NCBI GenBank assembly: GCA_023229795.1
Contig: JALNYP010000041.1
Span: forward strand, 1-33,831
Source: Syntrophobacterales bacterium
GTDB lineage: Bacteria; Desulfobacterota; Desulfobaccia; Desulfobaccales; 0-14-0-80-60-11
Direction of reading: 5' to 3'
DNA: 33,831 bases
The translations under genes were made by a program, and so were the position numbers. The number at the start of each line of letters is the position of its first letter. Position 1 is the stretch's first letter. The notes beneath the pieces are model-generated. The model had not been told where the DNA came from, made no database searches, and saw nothing but the letters and a program-made list of their open reading frames with translations. Positions 15,491 to 24,737 of this stretch are shown here, piece by piece.

Positions 15491-16285
15491 ATGCCAACTT
15501 CGAGCCCTCCGGAGGCGGCGGCCGGGATCGACATCGGTTCCCGTTCCATCGAACTGGTGGTTTTAAACCGCGGGCAGGTGGTCCATCAGGACAAACTGCC
15601 CACCACCTTCGATGCGCTGGCCCAGTGCCGCCGGGTCTTGGAGACCCTGCCGCCGGTCCGCCTCGTGGCCACCGGCTATGGCCGCAAGCTTTTGGTGGAG
15701 CATCTCAAGCACCGCCACGTCACGGCCATCACCGAGATTCAGGCCTATGCCCTGGGCGCGCACCATTTGGCTCCAGAGGCGCGCACCGTGCTGGACATCG
15801 GCGGCCAGGATACCAAGGCCATTGCCCTTGTAACCAACGGCAAAGTGGCTAAATTTGACATGAACGACCGCTGCGCCGCGGGCACCGGGAAGTTCCTGGA
15901 ATTCATGGCCACGGCCCTCCAGGTGCCCCTCGAGGACTTCGGCGACTTTGCCCTGCGCGCGGATAAGCGCATTCAGATTAACAGCATGTGCACCGTGTTC
16001 GCCGAAAGTGAGGCGACTTCCCTTATGGCTCGGGGCGAGAAGGCGGCCAATATCGCCCTGGGGCTGCACCTGGCCATTGTCCAGCGGACCCTGGCCATGC
16101 TGCGCCGGGTGGGGGTGGCCGAGCCGGTGCTCTTTGCCGGCGGGGTGGCCCACAACCCCTGCGTGCGCCGCCTCCTGGAAGAGCTTCTGGGGATGGGCGT
16201 CATTGTCCCGGACCAGCCGGATATGGTGGGGGCCCTGGGCGCGGCCTTACACGGGCTGCGTCATCGTCCGGCTAAGCGACTATGA
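15491..16285 (+). CDS. ATP-dependent activator of a double-cubane/2-hydroxyacyl-CoA dehydratase-type enzyme
   Basis: The 264-residue protein belongs to the BadF/BadG/HgdC ASKHA ATPase family, which uses ATP hydrolysis to push an electron from a bridging [4Fe-4S] cluster into the partner reductase. The phosphate-1 motif is AGIDIGSRSIELVV (about 11-24), the second is VLDIGGQDTKAI (100-111). The two cluster-ligand cysteines are Cys128 (NDRCAAGTGKFLEF) and Cys167 (NSMCTVFAESEA), one pair per monomer of a homodimer; the adenosine motif is LFAGGVAHNP. The length is typical. The start is uncertain: ATG 15491 gives a normal N-terminus, but TTG 15470, overlapping the preceding stop, is also possible, and neither has a strong ribosome binding site. 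A terminator follows 20 bases downstream. Confidence 0.9.
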   Translation: MPTSSPPEAAAGIDIGSRSIELVVLNRGQVVHQDKLPTTFDALAQCRRVLETLPPVRLVATGYGRKLLVEHLKHRHVTAITEIQAYALGAHHLAPEARTVLDIGGQDTKAIALVTNGKVAKFDMNDRCAAGTGKFLEFMATALQVPLEDFGDFALRADKRIQINSMCTVFAESEATSLMARGEKAANIALGLHLAIVQRTLAMLRRVGVAEPVLFAGGVAHNPCVRRLLEELLGMGVIVPDQPDMVGALGAALHGLRHRPAKRL

Positions 16286-16305
16286 ACCAAAAGTAGGTCA
16301 TACCC

Positions 16306-16330
16306 CCAGGGATGAAAAATCCCTGGTTTT
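16306..16330 (+). terminator. Intrinsic terminator after the activator gene
   Basis: A perfect 8-bp stem CCAGGGAT 16306-16313 with ATCCCTGG 16319-16326 encloses GAAAA and is followed by TTTT. It would end the reductase-activator transcript and separate it from yedF. Confidence 0.7.
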
Positions 16331-16332
16331 AA

Positions 16333-16370
16333 GTCCCCCTTTGGCAAAGGGGGATTTAGGGGGATTTGGT
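16333..16370. repeat. Dispersed CCCCCTTT-type repeat
   Basis: CCCCCTTT 16335-16342 and AAAGGGGG 16346-16353 form a hairpin around GGC, followed by GGATTTAGGGGGATTTGG. This is a well-known dispersed repeat in many bacterial genomes. A degenerate copy lies at 20796-20830. Confidence 0.7.
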
Positions 16371-16466
16371 TTTCGCGGTAGAAGTGACAGCAAGCCTCCA
16401 GACGCGGCAGGATAGCCCGAGAATCCCGGGGAACGTCGCGCCGGGACTAAAAGGAGAACCAACTAC

Positions 16467-17069
16467 ATGTCGGAAAAATCTCTGGATTGCCGGGGTCTGG
16501 CCTGTCCCAACCCGGTGATCAAAACCAAGGAAATTATTGATCAGGGCGAGGTGCGGCAACTCACCGTGCTGGTGGACAACCCTGCGGCCATGGAGAACGT
16601 CAGCCGGTTTATGCAGCGTTGCGGGTTTGAAGTCAAGGTGGATGGTCAGGGAGACAGCTTCGCCGTCACCGGCTCCCGGACGGAAACCGGAGCCTGCCGG
16701 ATCATGGCGGAAGCGCCGGAAGAGGCCCCCCGCAAGATCCTCGTCCTCCTGGCCGCAGACCGGCTGGGGCGGGGCGATGACGTCCTGGGGAGCAAGCTCA
16801 TCGGCAATTTCATCGCCACCCTCAAGGAAATGGGGCCGGATTTGTGGTGCCTAGTCCTGGTGAATGCCGGGGTCAAGCTGGCCGTGGCCGGGTCCGAGGT
16901 CCTGGACAGTCTTAAAAATCTGGAACAAGCCGGGGTCAAGCTCCTGGTCTGCGGCACCTGCCTCAACCACTTCAAGCTCCTGGAGGCCAAACAGGTGGGG
17001 GAAACCACCAATATGCTGGACATCGTCACCGCGTTGCAGTTGGCTGACAAGGTGATCACCCTGACTTGA
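16467..17069 (+). CDS. yedF: YedF-like sulfurtransferase-like protein (selenium-associated)
   Basis: The 200-residue cytoplasmic protein joins two domains. The N-terminal TusA/SirA-like domain (about 1-72) carries the CPxP motif at Cys13 (LACPNPVIKTKE) and also Cys8. The C-terminal DsrE-like domain (about 88-200) contains ILVLLAADRLG, VNAGVKLAV and a cysteine pair in LLVCGTCLNHF. This architecture is that of the YedF family, which in many genomes travels with selD and is proposed to handle sulfur or selenium as a persulfide/selenide carrier; the exact reaction is unproven. AAGGAG lies about ten bases before ATG 16467. No selD is present here. It follows the redox cassette but is separated from it by a terminator and a repeat. 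Confidence 0.88.
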   Translation: MSEKSLDCRGLACPNPVIKTKEIIDQGEVRQLTVLVDNPAAMENVSRFMQRCGFEVKVDGQGDSFAVTGSRTETGACRIMAEAPEEAPRKILVLLAADRLGRGDDVLGSKLIGNFIATLKEMGPDLWCLVLVNAGVKLAVAGSEVLDSLKNLEQAGVKLLVCGTCLNHFKLLEAKQVGETTNMLDIVTALQLADKVITLT

Positions 17070-17218
17070 GACTGGATATTTCATGAATTTCCCCTCTCCT
17101 CGCTGCAGTCAGAGAGGGTAAAGGGGATGATCCGGGACCTTGGAAATTTCCTCCTGCCTTCCTAAAGGAGGGATAAGACAATTTGAATAATTTACATCAC
17201 TTTAATGGAGGTAATATC

Positions 17219-18061
17219 GTGAGCCGAATCCCTGTGAAGAAACATCTCATGATTTTCCTGGCGCTGGCGCTGCTGGCGGTTTTCCCCGGAGTAGCACTCG
17301 CCGCTCCCCTCGACCAATTTAAAAACCTGGAGGGTGCCATCGACATCGCCGGTGGCACTGCCCATATTCCGGTGATGAAAGACGCGGCCCAGCAGATCAT
17401 GCAGGTTAATCCCAAGATTCGCATCACCGTGGCCGGCGGCGGCTCCGGCGTGGGGGTCCAGAAAGTCGGAGCGGGGCTGGTGGCCATCGGCAATACCGGA
17501 CGGGCCCTCACCCCGGAAGAAATCTCCAAATACGGGCTCAAAACCTTCCCCTTTGCCATCGACGGCGTGGCCGTGGCCGTCAACCCCAAGAATCCGGTGC
17601 AGGCCCTCACTTCCCAGCAGGTCTGTGACATCTTCGCCGGCAAGGTCGCCAATTGGAAACAGGTGGGCGGCAAAGACGCGCCCATCGACTTGTACACCCG
17701 GGACGAGGCCAGCGGTACCCGGGAGACCTTCTGGAAGAAGCTCCTGAAGAAAGGTCCCATTGGCGACAAGGCCAACGTGGTGGCCAGTAACGGCGCCATG
17801 AAGGTGGCCATCGCCCAGGACGCCAACGCCATCGGCTATGTGGGCATCGGCCATCTGGACGCCACGGTGGTGGGGGTTAAACTGGATGGCGTCGACCCCA
17901 CCCAGGAAAACGCCAAGAACGGCAAATATCCCGTGGTGCGCCTGCTTTACATGAATACCAAAGGCGAACCGACCCCATTGGTCAAGGCCTTCATCGACTA
18001 CATCAAAAGCCCGGAGGGAGCTAAACTCATCGCCAAGCACGGCTATATTCCCACGCCGTGA
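17219..18061 (+). CDS. pstS: Phosphate ABC transporter substrate-binding protein
   Basis: The 280-residue protein has a Sec signal peptide (KKHLMIFLALALLAVFPGVALA, cleaved near residue 28) and a periplasmic-binding-protein fold of the PstS_2 type: AGGGSGVGVQKVGAGLVAIGN, then YTRDEASGTRETFW, whose DEASGTR loop binds phosphate. GTG 17219 is the start: GGAGG stands seven bases upstream, and the alternative in-frame start at 17183 would only add an unlikely leader. It delivers phosphate to the PstC/PstA permease. It heads the gene order pstS-pstC-pstA-pstB. I see no clear Pho box upstream, so phosphate control is inferred only from function. Confidence 0.93.
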   Translation: MSRIPVKKHLMIFLALALLAVFPGVALAAPLDQFKNLEGAIDIAGGTAHIPVMKDAAQQIMQVNPKIRITVAGGGSGVGVQKVGAGLVAIGNTGRALTPEEISKYGLKTFPFAIDGVAVAVNPKNPVQALTSQQVCDIFAGKVANWKQVGGKDAPIDLYTRDEASGTRETFWKKLLKKGPIGDKANVVASNGAMKVAIAQDANAIGYVGIGHLDATVVGVKLDGVDPTQENAKNGKYPVVRLLYMNTKGEPTPLVKAFIDYIKSPEGAKLIAKHGYIPTP

Positions 18062-18189
18062 TCCCGCGCTTGCGCTACGGAAGGCCAGATGCACAAATAC
18101 TTTAGGCGCATTTCTGAGACGGTCGGAATCGGCCGTCCTACCAAGAATTGGAGCGTTGGGGCGGGCCTCCGGTCCCGCCATTAAATGCC

Positions 18190-19113
18190 ATGCATGACAG
18201 GGGCAAACGTTTGCCGGCCGGCGCCCGGGCTCTCCGGGTCCACCGCCGGGAAGTCTGGTTTCGCGGATTATGCGGCGCCTTTGCCGGCATCTCCTTCCTG
18301 TCGGTCTGCACCATCCTGGGATTCCTCCTCTACTTCACCTGGCCGCTGGTGGCCGAAGGGCACCTGGCCCGTATCCTGGCCTGGCATTGGCGCCCCTTTC
18401 AAGGCCAATTCGGCATTCTGCCAATGGTGGCGGGCTCCTTCTGCCTGGCGGTCTCGGCCCTGGCGGTGGCTTACCCCATGGGCCTGGGAATTTGCTGCTT
18501 TGCCCATGGCCTTGGGCCCCGGCCCCTGGCCCGGGTGGTTATGGCCGTGATTCACTTCATGACCAGCATCCCCACGGTAGTCTATGGCTTTGTGGCGGTG
18601 TTTCTGCTGATCCCGCGGATTCGGGGGGTGTTTGCTTACGGCACCGGTTTCTCCTGGCTAGCGGCCTCACTAACTCTGAGCCTGCTCATCCTGCCCACCA
18701 TTGTGCTCTTGATCCATAGTCAGATCCGCCAGGTGGACCCCGGCCTTCGGCTCGCCACCGCCAGCCTGGGCTTCACCCCGGCTCAGGAACTGCTTTGGGT
18801 CCTCTTGCCTCAGTCGCATCGGGGGCTCCTGGCGGCCCTGGTCCTGGGCTTCGCCCGGGCCGTGGGGGATACTCTGATTGCCCTCATGCTGGCGGGCAAT
18901 GCCCCCCAGGTGCCCCATTCTCTGTTGGACGCCATCCGCACCATGACCGCTCATATCGCCTTGGTGGTAGCCACCGACAGCCATAGCCTGGCGTATCATT
19001 CCATTTTCGCCTGCGGCCTGATCCTCTTTAGCCTCACGGTCATGGTGAATCTGGGGCTTCGCTGGCTCCAGTCCCCCTCCAGTCCCGGAACTCGTCATGA
19101 GCCGCATGATTGA
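18190..19113 (+). CDS. pstC: Phosphate ABC transporter permease PstC
   Basis: The 307-residue inner-membrane permease has about six membrane segments. The substrate-specific EAA-type loop is seen as DPGLRLATASLGFTPAQELLW followed by VLGFARAVGDTLIALMLAGN, the arrangement of PstC. It pairs with PstA to form the translocation channel and couples to PstB. ATG 18190 is taken as start because the conserved region begins soon after, but no good ribosome binding site is visible and TTG 18148 in the same frame cannot be excluded. Its end overlaps pstA by 17 bases, showing translational coupling. Confidence 0.88.
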   Translation: MHDRGKRLPAGARALRVHRREVWFRGLCGAFAGISFLSVCTILGFLLYFTWPLVAEGHLARILAWHWRPFQGQFGILPMVAGSFCLAVSALAVAYPMGLGICCFAHGLGPRPLARVVMAVIHFMTSIPTVVYGFVAVFLLIPRIRGVFAYGTGFSWLAASLTLSLLILPTIVLLIHSQIRQVDPGLRLATASLGFTPAQELLWVLLPQSHRGLLAALVLGFARAVGDTLIALMLAGNAPQVPHSLLDAIRTMTAHIALVVATDSHSLAYHSIFACGLILFSLTVMVNLGLRWLQSPSSPGTRHEPHD

Positions 19114-19987
19114 GCGCTTGGTGACCGGCTTGGCCTGGCTGGCGACCTTGGCGACGCTGGCCGCGATCTTTCTGTTCATAGGCTTCCTGGTGCAGCGGGG
19201 CGGAAAAACCTTGGGGCCGGAACTGTGGTTTGGAAATATCAGCCCTTGGGCGGCGCTGACCGGCCGGCTGCCCGTAGGGGACGGCATCTGGCCGGCTGCG
19301 GCCGGCACCCTCTGCCTGATTATCCTGGCCTCCTCCATTGCCGTTCCCTTAGGGGTCGGCTGCGGTATTTACCTGGCCCAGTACGCCTCGGGCGCCTGGA
19401 AGAGACTTCTCAGCTTTACCGTAGACCTTCTGGCCGGCATTCCTTCCATCCTCATGGGGCTGTTCGGGTTCGCCCTGATCCTGCTCCTCCGGCAAACCCT
19501 GGCGCCCCGGGCTAATACCGGCCTGCTCTTATCCGCCGGTTGCCTGGCCCTCTTGGTGCTGCCCTATCTCATCATCATGACCCAGACCACCCTGGAAGGA
19601 CTGCCCGAGACCCTCAAGCTCACCGGTCCCAGCCTGGGCTTCACCCCCCGGCAACATATTCTGCACGTGCTGTTGCCCGCGGCTAGCCGGGGCATCTTGA
19701 GCGGCATCATTCTGGCCGTGGGCCGGGCCGCGGAAGACACCGCGGTCATCCTCCTCACTGGGGTGGTGGCCAACGCCGGCCTGCCCCACAGCCTTGCCGA
19801 CAAATTCGAGGCCCTGCCCTTCACCATCTACTTCCTGGCCGCGGAACACCGCAACCCGGCAGAGCTGGACCGGGGCTTCGGGACCGCGCTGGTGCTGCTT
19901 CTGCTCACCAGTGCCCTCTATCTCGGAGCCCTGCGGCTGCACCGGGCCATTGAGCGCAAATGGCGACACCAAGATCGGATGATCTGA
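19097..19987 (+). CDS. pstA: Phosphate ABC transporter permease PstA
   Basis: The 296-residue protein has about six hydrophobic segments and the PstA-type loop TLEGLPETLKLTGPSLGFTP followed by LPAASRGILSGIILAVGRAAEDTAVILL. A short EAA-like sequence (LGFTPRQHILHVLLP) faces the ATPase. It overlaps pstC at its start and pstB at its end (28 bases), a compact arrangement that implies one mRNA with coupled translation. The start ATG 19097 is given by the overlap; a second ATG lies three codons later. Confidence 0.88.
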   Translation: MSRMIERLVTGLAWLATLATLAAIFLFIGFLVQRGGKTLGPELWFGNISPWAALTGRLPVGDGIWPAAAGTLCLIILASSIAVPLGVGCGIYLAQYASGAWKRLLSFTVDLLAGIPSILMGLFGFALILLLRQTLAPRANTGLLLSAGCLALLVLPYLIIMTQTTLEGLPETLKLTGPSLGFTPRQHILHVLLPAASRGILSGIILAVGRAAEDTAVILLTGVVANAGLPHSLADKFEALPFTIYFLAAEHRNPAELDRGFGTALVLLLLTSALYLGALRLHRAIERKWRHQDRMI

Positions 19988-20739
19988 CCCTGGCAGCGGA
20001 GGTGCGGGACCTGGCCGTCAGCTTTTCCGGCCGCCGGGTGCTTCAGGGGCTCACCCTCAAGCTCCCGGCCCGCCGCCTCACCGTGATTATCGGTCCTTCG
20101 GGGTCGGGAAAGACCACCTTTCTGAGGGCCTTCAACCGCCTCAATGAATACTTTCCCGACAGCCGCACCTCCGGCGCCATCCACTTGCGCCTGAACGGGC
20201 AGTGGCAAGATATTTATCGGGACGGTTTCGACGTCACCGAGCTCAGGCGCCGCATCGGCATGGTCTTCCAGACCCCTAACCTCCTGCCCATGAGCATTGA
20301 GAAAAATATTGCCCTGCCCTTGCGTCTGGTAATGGGCGCGCCCCGATCGGAGATACCCCCCCGGGTGGAGTGGGCTCTCCGGGTGGCACACCTCTGGGAC
20401 GAAGTGAAAGACCGCCTCCGGGCTTCGGCTCTGACCCTGTCCGGGGGCCAGCAGCAGCGCCTCTGTCTGGCCCGGGTGCTGGCCCTGGAGCCCGACCTCT
20501 TATTGCTGGACGAGCCCACCGCGTCCCTGGATTTTCGGGCCGCGGGCCAGATCGAGGAACTCCTGGCCCAATTAAAGGAGCGTTACCCCGTCCTGGCCGT
20601 GTCTCACAGCCTGGGCCAAGCCCGGCGCCTGGCTGACCTGCTCCTGGTGATGAAGGAGGGCGCCATCGTCCGCACCCTGGAGTGCGACGAACTGCAGCCT
20701 CCAGACCTGCTCCCCCGCCTGCTGGAGGAGATTTTTTAA
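19960..20739 (+). CDS. pstB: Phosphate ABC transporter ATP-binding protein PstB
   Basis: The 259-residue ATPase has Walker A GPSGSGKT (45-52), the Q-loop in MVFQTPNLLP, the ABC signature LSGGQQQRLCLARVLA, Walker B LLLLDEPTASLD and the H-loop in VLAVSHSL. The length and RAFNRLNEYFPD segment after Walker A are characteristic of PstB. It powers the PstC/PstA permease. No phoU gene follows, unlike many pst operons. The next 210 bases hold a degenerate CCCCCTTT-type repeat and the msbA promoter. Confidence 0.92.
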   Translation: MATPRSDDLTLAAEVRDLAVSFSGRRVLQGLTLKLPARRLTVIIGPSGSGKTTFLRAFNRLNEYFPDSRTSGAIHLRLNGQWQDIYRDGFDVTELRRRIGMVFQTPNLLPMSIEKNIALPLRLVMGAPRSEIPPRVEWALRVAHLWDEVKDRLRASALTLSGGQQQRLCLARVLALEPDLLLLDEPTASLDFRAAGQIEELLAQLKERYPVLAVSHSLGQARRLADLLLVMKEGAIVRTLECDELQPPDLLPRLLEEIF

Positions 20740-20795
20740 CCCGCGGCTCCAAAGCTGTCTCATCCCTGCTTATCGAGTGGGGGTGAGCGCCTCAA

Positions 20796-20830
20796 CTCCC
20801 CCTTGGTAAGCGTGGGATTTAAGGGGATTT
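20796..20830. repeat. Degenerate copy of the CCCCCTTT-type repeat
   Basis: CTCCCCCTTGGTAAG followed by GGGATTTAAGGGGATTT aligns with the repeat at 16333-16370, but its stem is damaged by substitutions. It lies after pstB. Confidence 0.55.
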
Positions 20831-20888
20831 CCAGCAGCTCTTAATCCAGACCCGGCTCGGCGCCCCCGTCCGCTTTTCCCCGATTCCC

Positions 20889-20918
20889 TTGGAAAAAACC
20901 CCGGATAGGGTATATACT
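20889..20918 (+). promoter_or_regulatory. Likely promoter of msbA
   Basis: TTGGAA (20889-20894) lies 18 bases ahead of TATACT (20913-20918), or 16 ahead of the overlapping TATATA (20911-20916). The transcript would begin near 20925, about 25 bases before msbA. Confidence 0.5.
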
Positions 20919-20950
20919 GAGAAATAAAAGATTTATGGCAACGCCTCTTT

Positions 20951-22747
<1,797 letters not shown>

Positions 22748-22779
22748 TAACCTAATTGGGAGCGCGGGCCCCCGTGCCC

Positions 22780-24640
22780 ATCGACTAGTTATTGTGATCT
22801 TTAAGGAACATAGGAGAAGGAGCCTCCAATGAAGATCGCTTCAATAGATAAAGACGTTAAAGGGATACTCAGTTCAAATTATTATCAAATACCAAGGTTT
22901 CAGCGACCATATTCATGGGATAGGGAGAATATTTCAGATTTTTGGAATGATACAATTGTTGACAATGAATCAGATTATTTTATTGGTTCAATGGTCGTTT
23001 TCAAGGTAAATAGCGATACATATGGAATTGTTGATGGGCAACAACGATTAACTACAATAACAATGCTTCTTTCTGCACTTAGAAATTCGTTGAATACTGA
23101 AGGTTTTATCGATTTAGCAAAAGGGATACATCATCTTATCGAAAGGCCAAATATTGATAATAAGCCTCAATACATATTATCCACAGAATCTTCTTTCCCA
23201 TATTTTCAAGAATATATTCAAAAATTTGGCAAGCCATTAATTGACATAGTTCCAGGAGATGAAGAAAAAAACATTGAAATGATATTTAATCAAGTATCTG
23301 AATTAATTGAAGGAGCAGTAAAATCTATAAAGAGTAATCCAACTTTTGACGATAATGCAAAAAAAGAAAATATAAAAGAACAGCTTATTCTTATCAGAGA
23401 TAGAATATTGGGCTTAAAATTGATATTCGTCGAATTAGACGAGGAAGATGATGCCTATATAATATTTGAGACTTTAAATACAAGAGGAAAAGATTTAAGT
23501 GTTTCTGATTTAGTAAAGAACCATTTTACTAAATTATTGAAACCAAAAATTGCTGGAGTGGATACGCCGAAAATTCAGTGGGATAGAATTTTAACTACTA
23601 TCGAAGGATCATCATCGGATATTTCTGTGGATGGTTTTTTACATCATTTCTGGCTATCGAAATATGATTATTTAACTATAAAAACATTATTTAAGGAAAT
23701 AAAAAAGGAGGTAAAAAAACATAACGCCCAGAGTTTCCTTAATGAACTTGAGGAAGATTCAGTAACATATAGAGAGATTCACGAAACTTCATATCGAAAA
23801 TGGAGTAATGAAGAAAATTCTATAAAGAACGCTCTTGACGCTCTCTCATTATTTAGGGTTAAACAGCAAGTCCCATTTATTTTAGCGGTGATGATCGATT
23901 ATAAGAATGGTAAATTGAAAAAAAAGGACGTTGACAGAATATTAACTTCAATTGAAAAATTTCATTTTATATTTACTGCTATCACATCACAACGTTCATC
24001 TGGTGGAATTTCTCAAATGTATGCATCAACAGCTAGACGATTGACAAATGCACAAAATAGGGAAGATAAGATTGAAATTCTGAATGAATTCAATAAAAAG
24101 TTACGTGATAAAACGCCACTTGAATGGGAATTTGACTTTAATTTCAAAAAAATCTATCTAACAAAAAATTATACTAAAGATAAGAATTTAATTAAATACA
24201 TTCTTTCTCGAATCGATTCTTTCAGTAATCGTTCGGCAACACTTGACTACAGTTTAATGACGATTGAACATATTGTCCCACAAAGTAATTTACGAAATAA
24301 TTTATTACCAGAAATTCAGGTGGGCCAATTGGGAAATTTAATACTTGTTCCTGCAGAACTCAACAATGAGCTTGGAAATAAATCTTTTGTTCAGAAAAAA
24401 GAGTTGTTAATTAAGGCACGTGTATTTATTGATAAAATTCTCGAAGAGTCTTCAACTTGGGATAGTTCAGCAATCGGCAAAAGAACCGAATTGCTATCAA
24501 AAATAGCATACAAAAAGGTATGGAAAATCTAAGGATTTGTCGTTTAATTATATCATTATTGGATCAATAAAATGAATATTTCAGTCATCTTAATTGCCAT
24601 GCATTAAACTTACCTTATTGCTAATCCTTAAGCGCTCTTC
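22780..24640. other. AT-rich island inside the envelope gene cluster
   Basis: Base composition changes abruptly from GC-rich to strongly AT-rich near 22780-22830 and returns to GC-rich near 24640. The segment carries one gene (22829-24532) with AAA-, ATA- and TTA-rich codon use unlike all its neighbours, and an AT-rich tail without genes. I see no integrase, transposase, flanking tRNA or convincing direct repeats at its ends, so the transfer mechanism is unknown. Confidence 0.8.
22829..24532 (+). CDS. DUF262-DUF1524 protein, GmrSD-like (putative defence nuclease)
   Basis: The 567-residue protein has a DUF262 domain at its N-terminus with QIPRFQRPYSW (20-30) and the ParB-like nucleotide-handling motif VDGQQRLTT (68-76), and a DUF1524 HNH-type domain at its C-terminus with His481 in MTIEHIVPQS and GQLGNLILVPAELNN followed by KSFVQKK. 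This is the single-chain layout of GmrSD-type modification-dependent restriction enzymes, which cleave foreign DNA carrying modified (for example glucosylated) cytosines with NTP stimulation; related DUF262/DUF1524 proteins act in other anti-phage systems. The middle region (about 130-400) is helical. The gene stands alone, with no methylase or partner, consistent with type IV-like restriction. Composition marks it as acquired. Target and activity are unproven. Confidence 0.85.
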   Translation: MKIASIDKDVKGILSSNYYQIPRFQRPYSWDRENISDFWNDTIVDNESDYFIGSMVVFKVNSDTYGIVDGQQRLTTITMLLSALRNSLNTEGFIDLAKGIHHLIERPNIDNKPQYILSTESSFPYFQEYIQKFGKPLIDIVPGDEEKNIEMIFNQVSELIEGAVKSIKSNPTFDDNAKKENIKEQLILIRDRILGLKLIFVELDEEDDAYIIFETLNTRGKDLSVSDLVKNHFTKLLKPKIAGVDTPKIQWDRILTTIEGSSSDISVDGFLHHFWLSKYDYLTIKTLFKEIKKEVKKHNAQSFLNELEEDSVTYREIHETSYRKWSNEENSIKNALDALSLFRVKQQVPFILAVMIDYKNGKLKKKDVDRILTSIEKFHFIFTAITSQRSSGGISQMYASTARRLTNAQNREDKIEILNEFNKKLRDKTPLEWEFDFNFKKIYLTKNYTKDKNLIKYILSRIDSFSNRSATLDYSLMTIEHIVPQSNLRNNLLPEIQVGQLGNLILVPAELNNELGNKSFVQKKELLIKARVFIDKILEESSTWDSSAIGKRTELLSKIAYKKVWKI

Positions 24641-24737
24641 CCCCACCCTTGCTTTCCCCCCAAGAGGCCTTAATTTTACCTATATGCCTCTATAGCCCGA
24701 TCCATCGCCGTTGAATCCTCGACAAGGGTGAAAATCC

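Noticed and set aside
17092..17118. CCCTCTC/GAGAGGG inverted repeat after yedF as a terminator
   Set aside because: The loop is 13 bases and no T-run follows; too weak to call.
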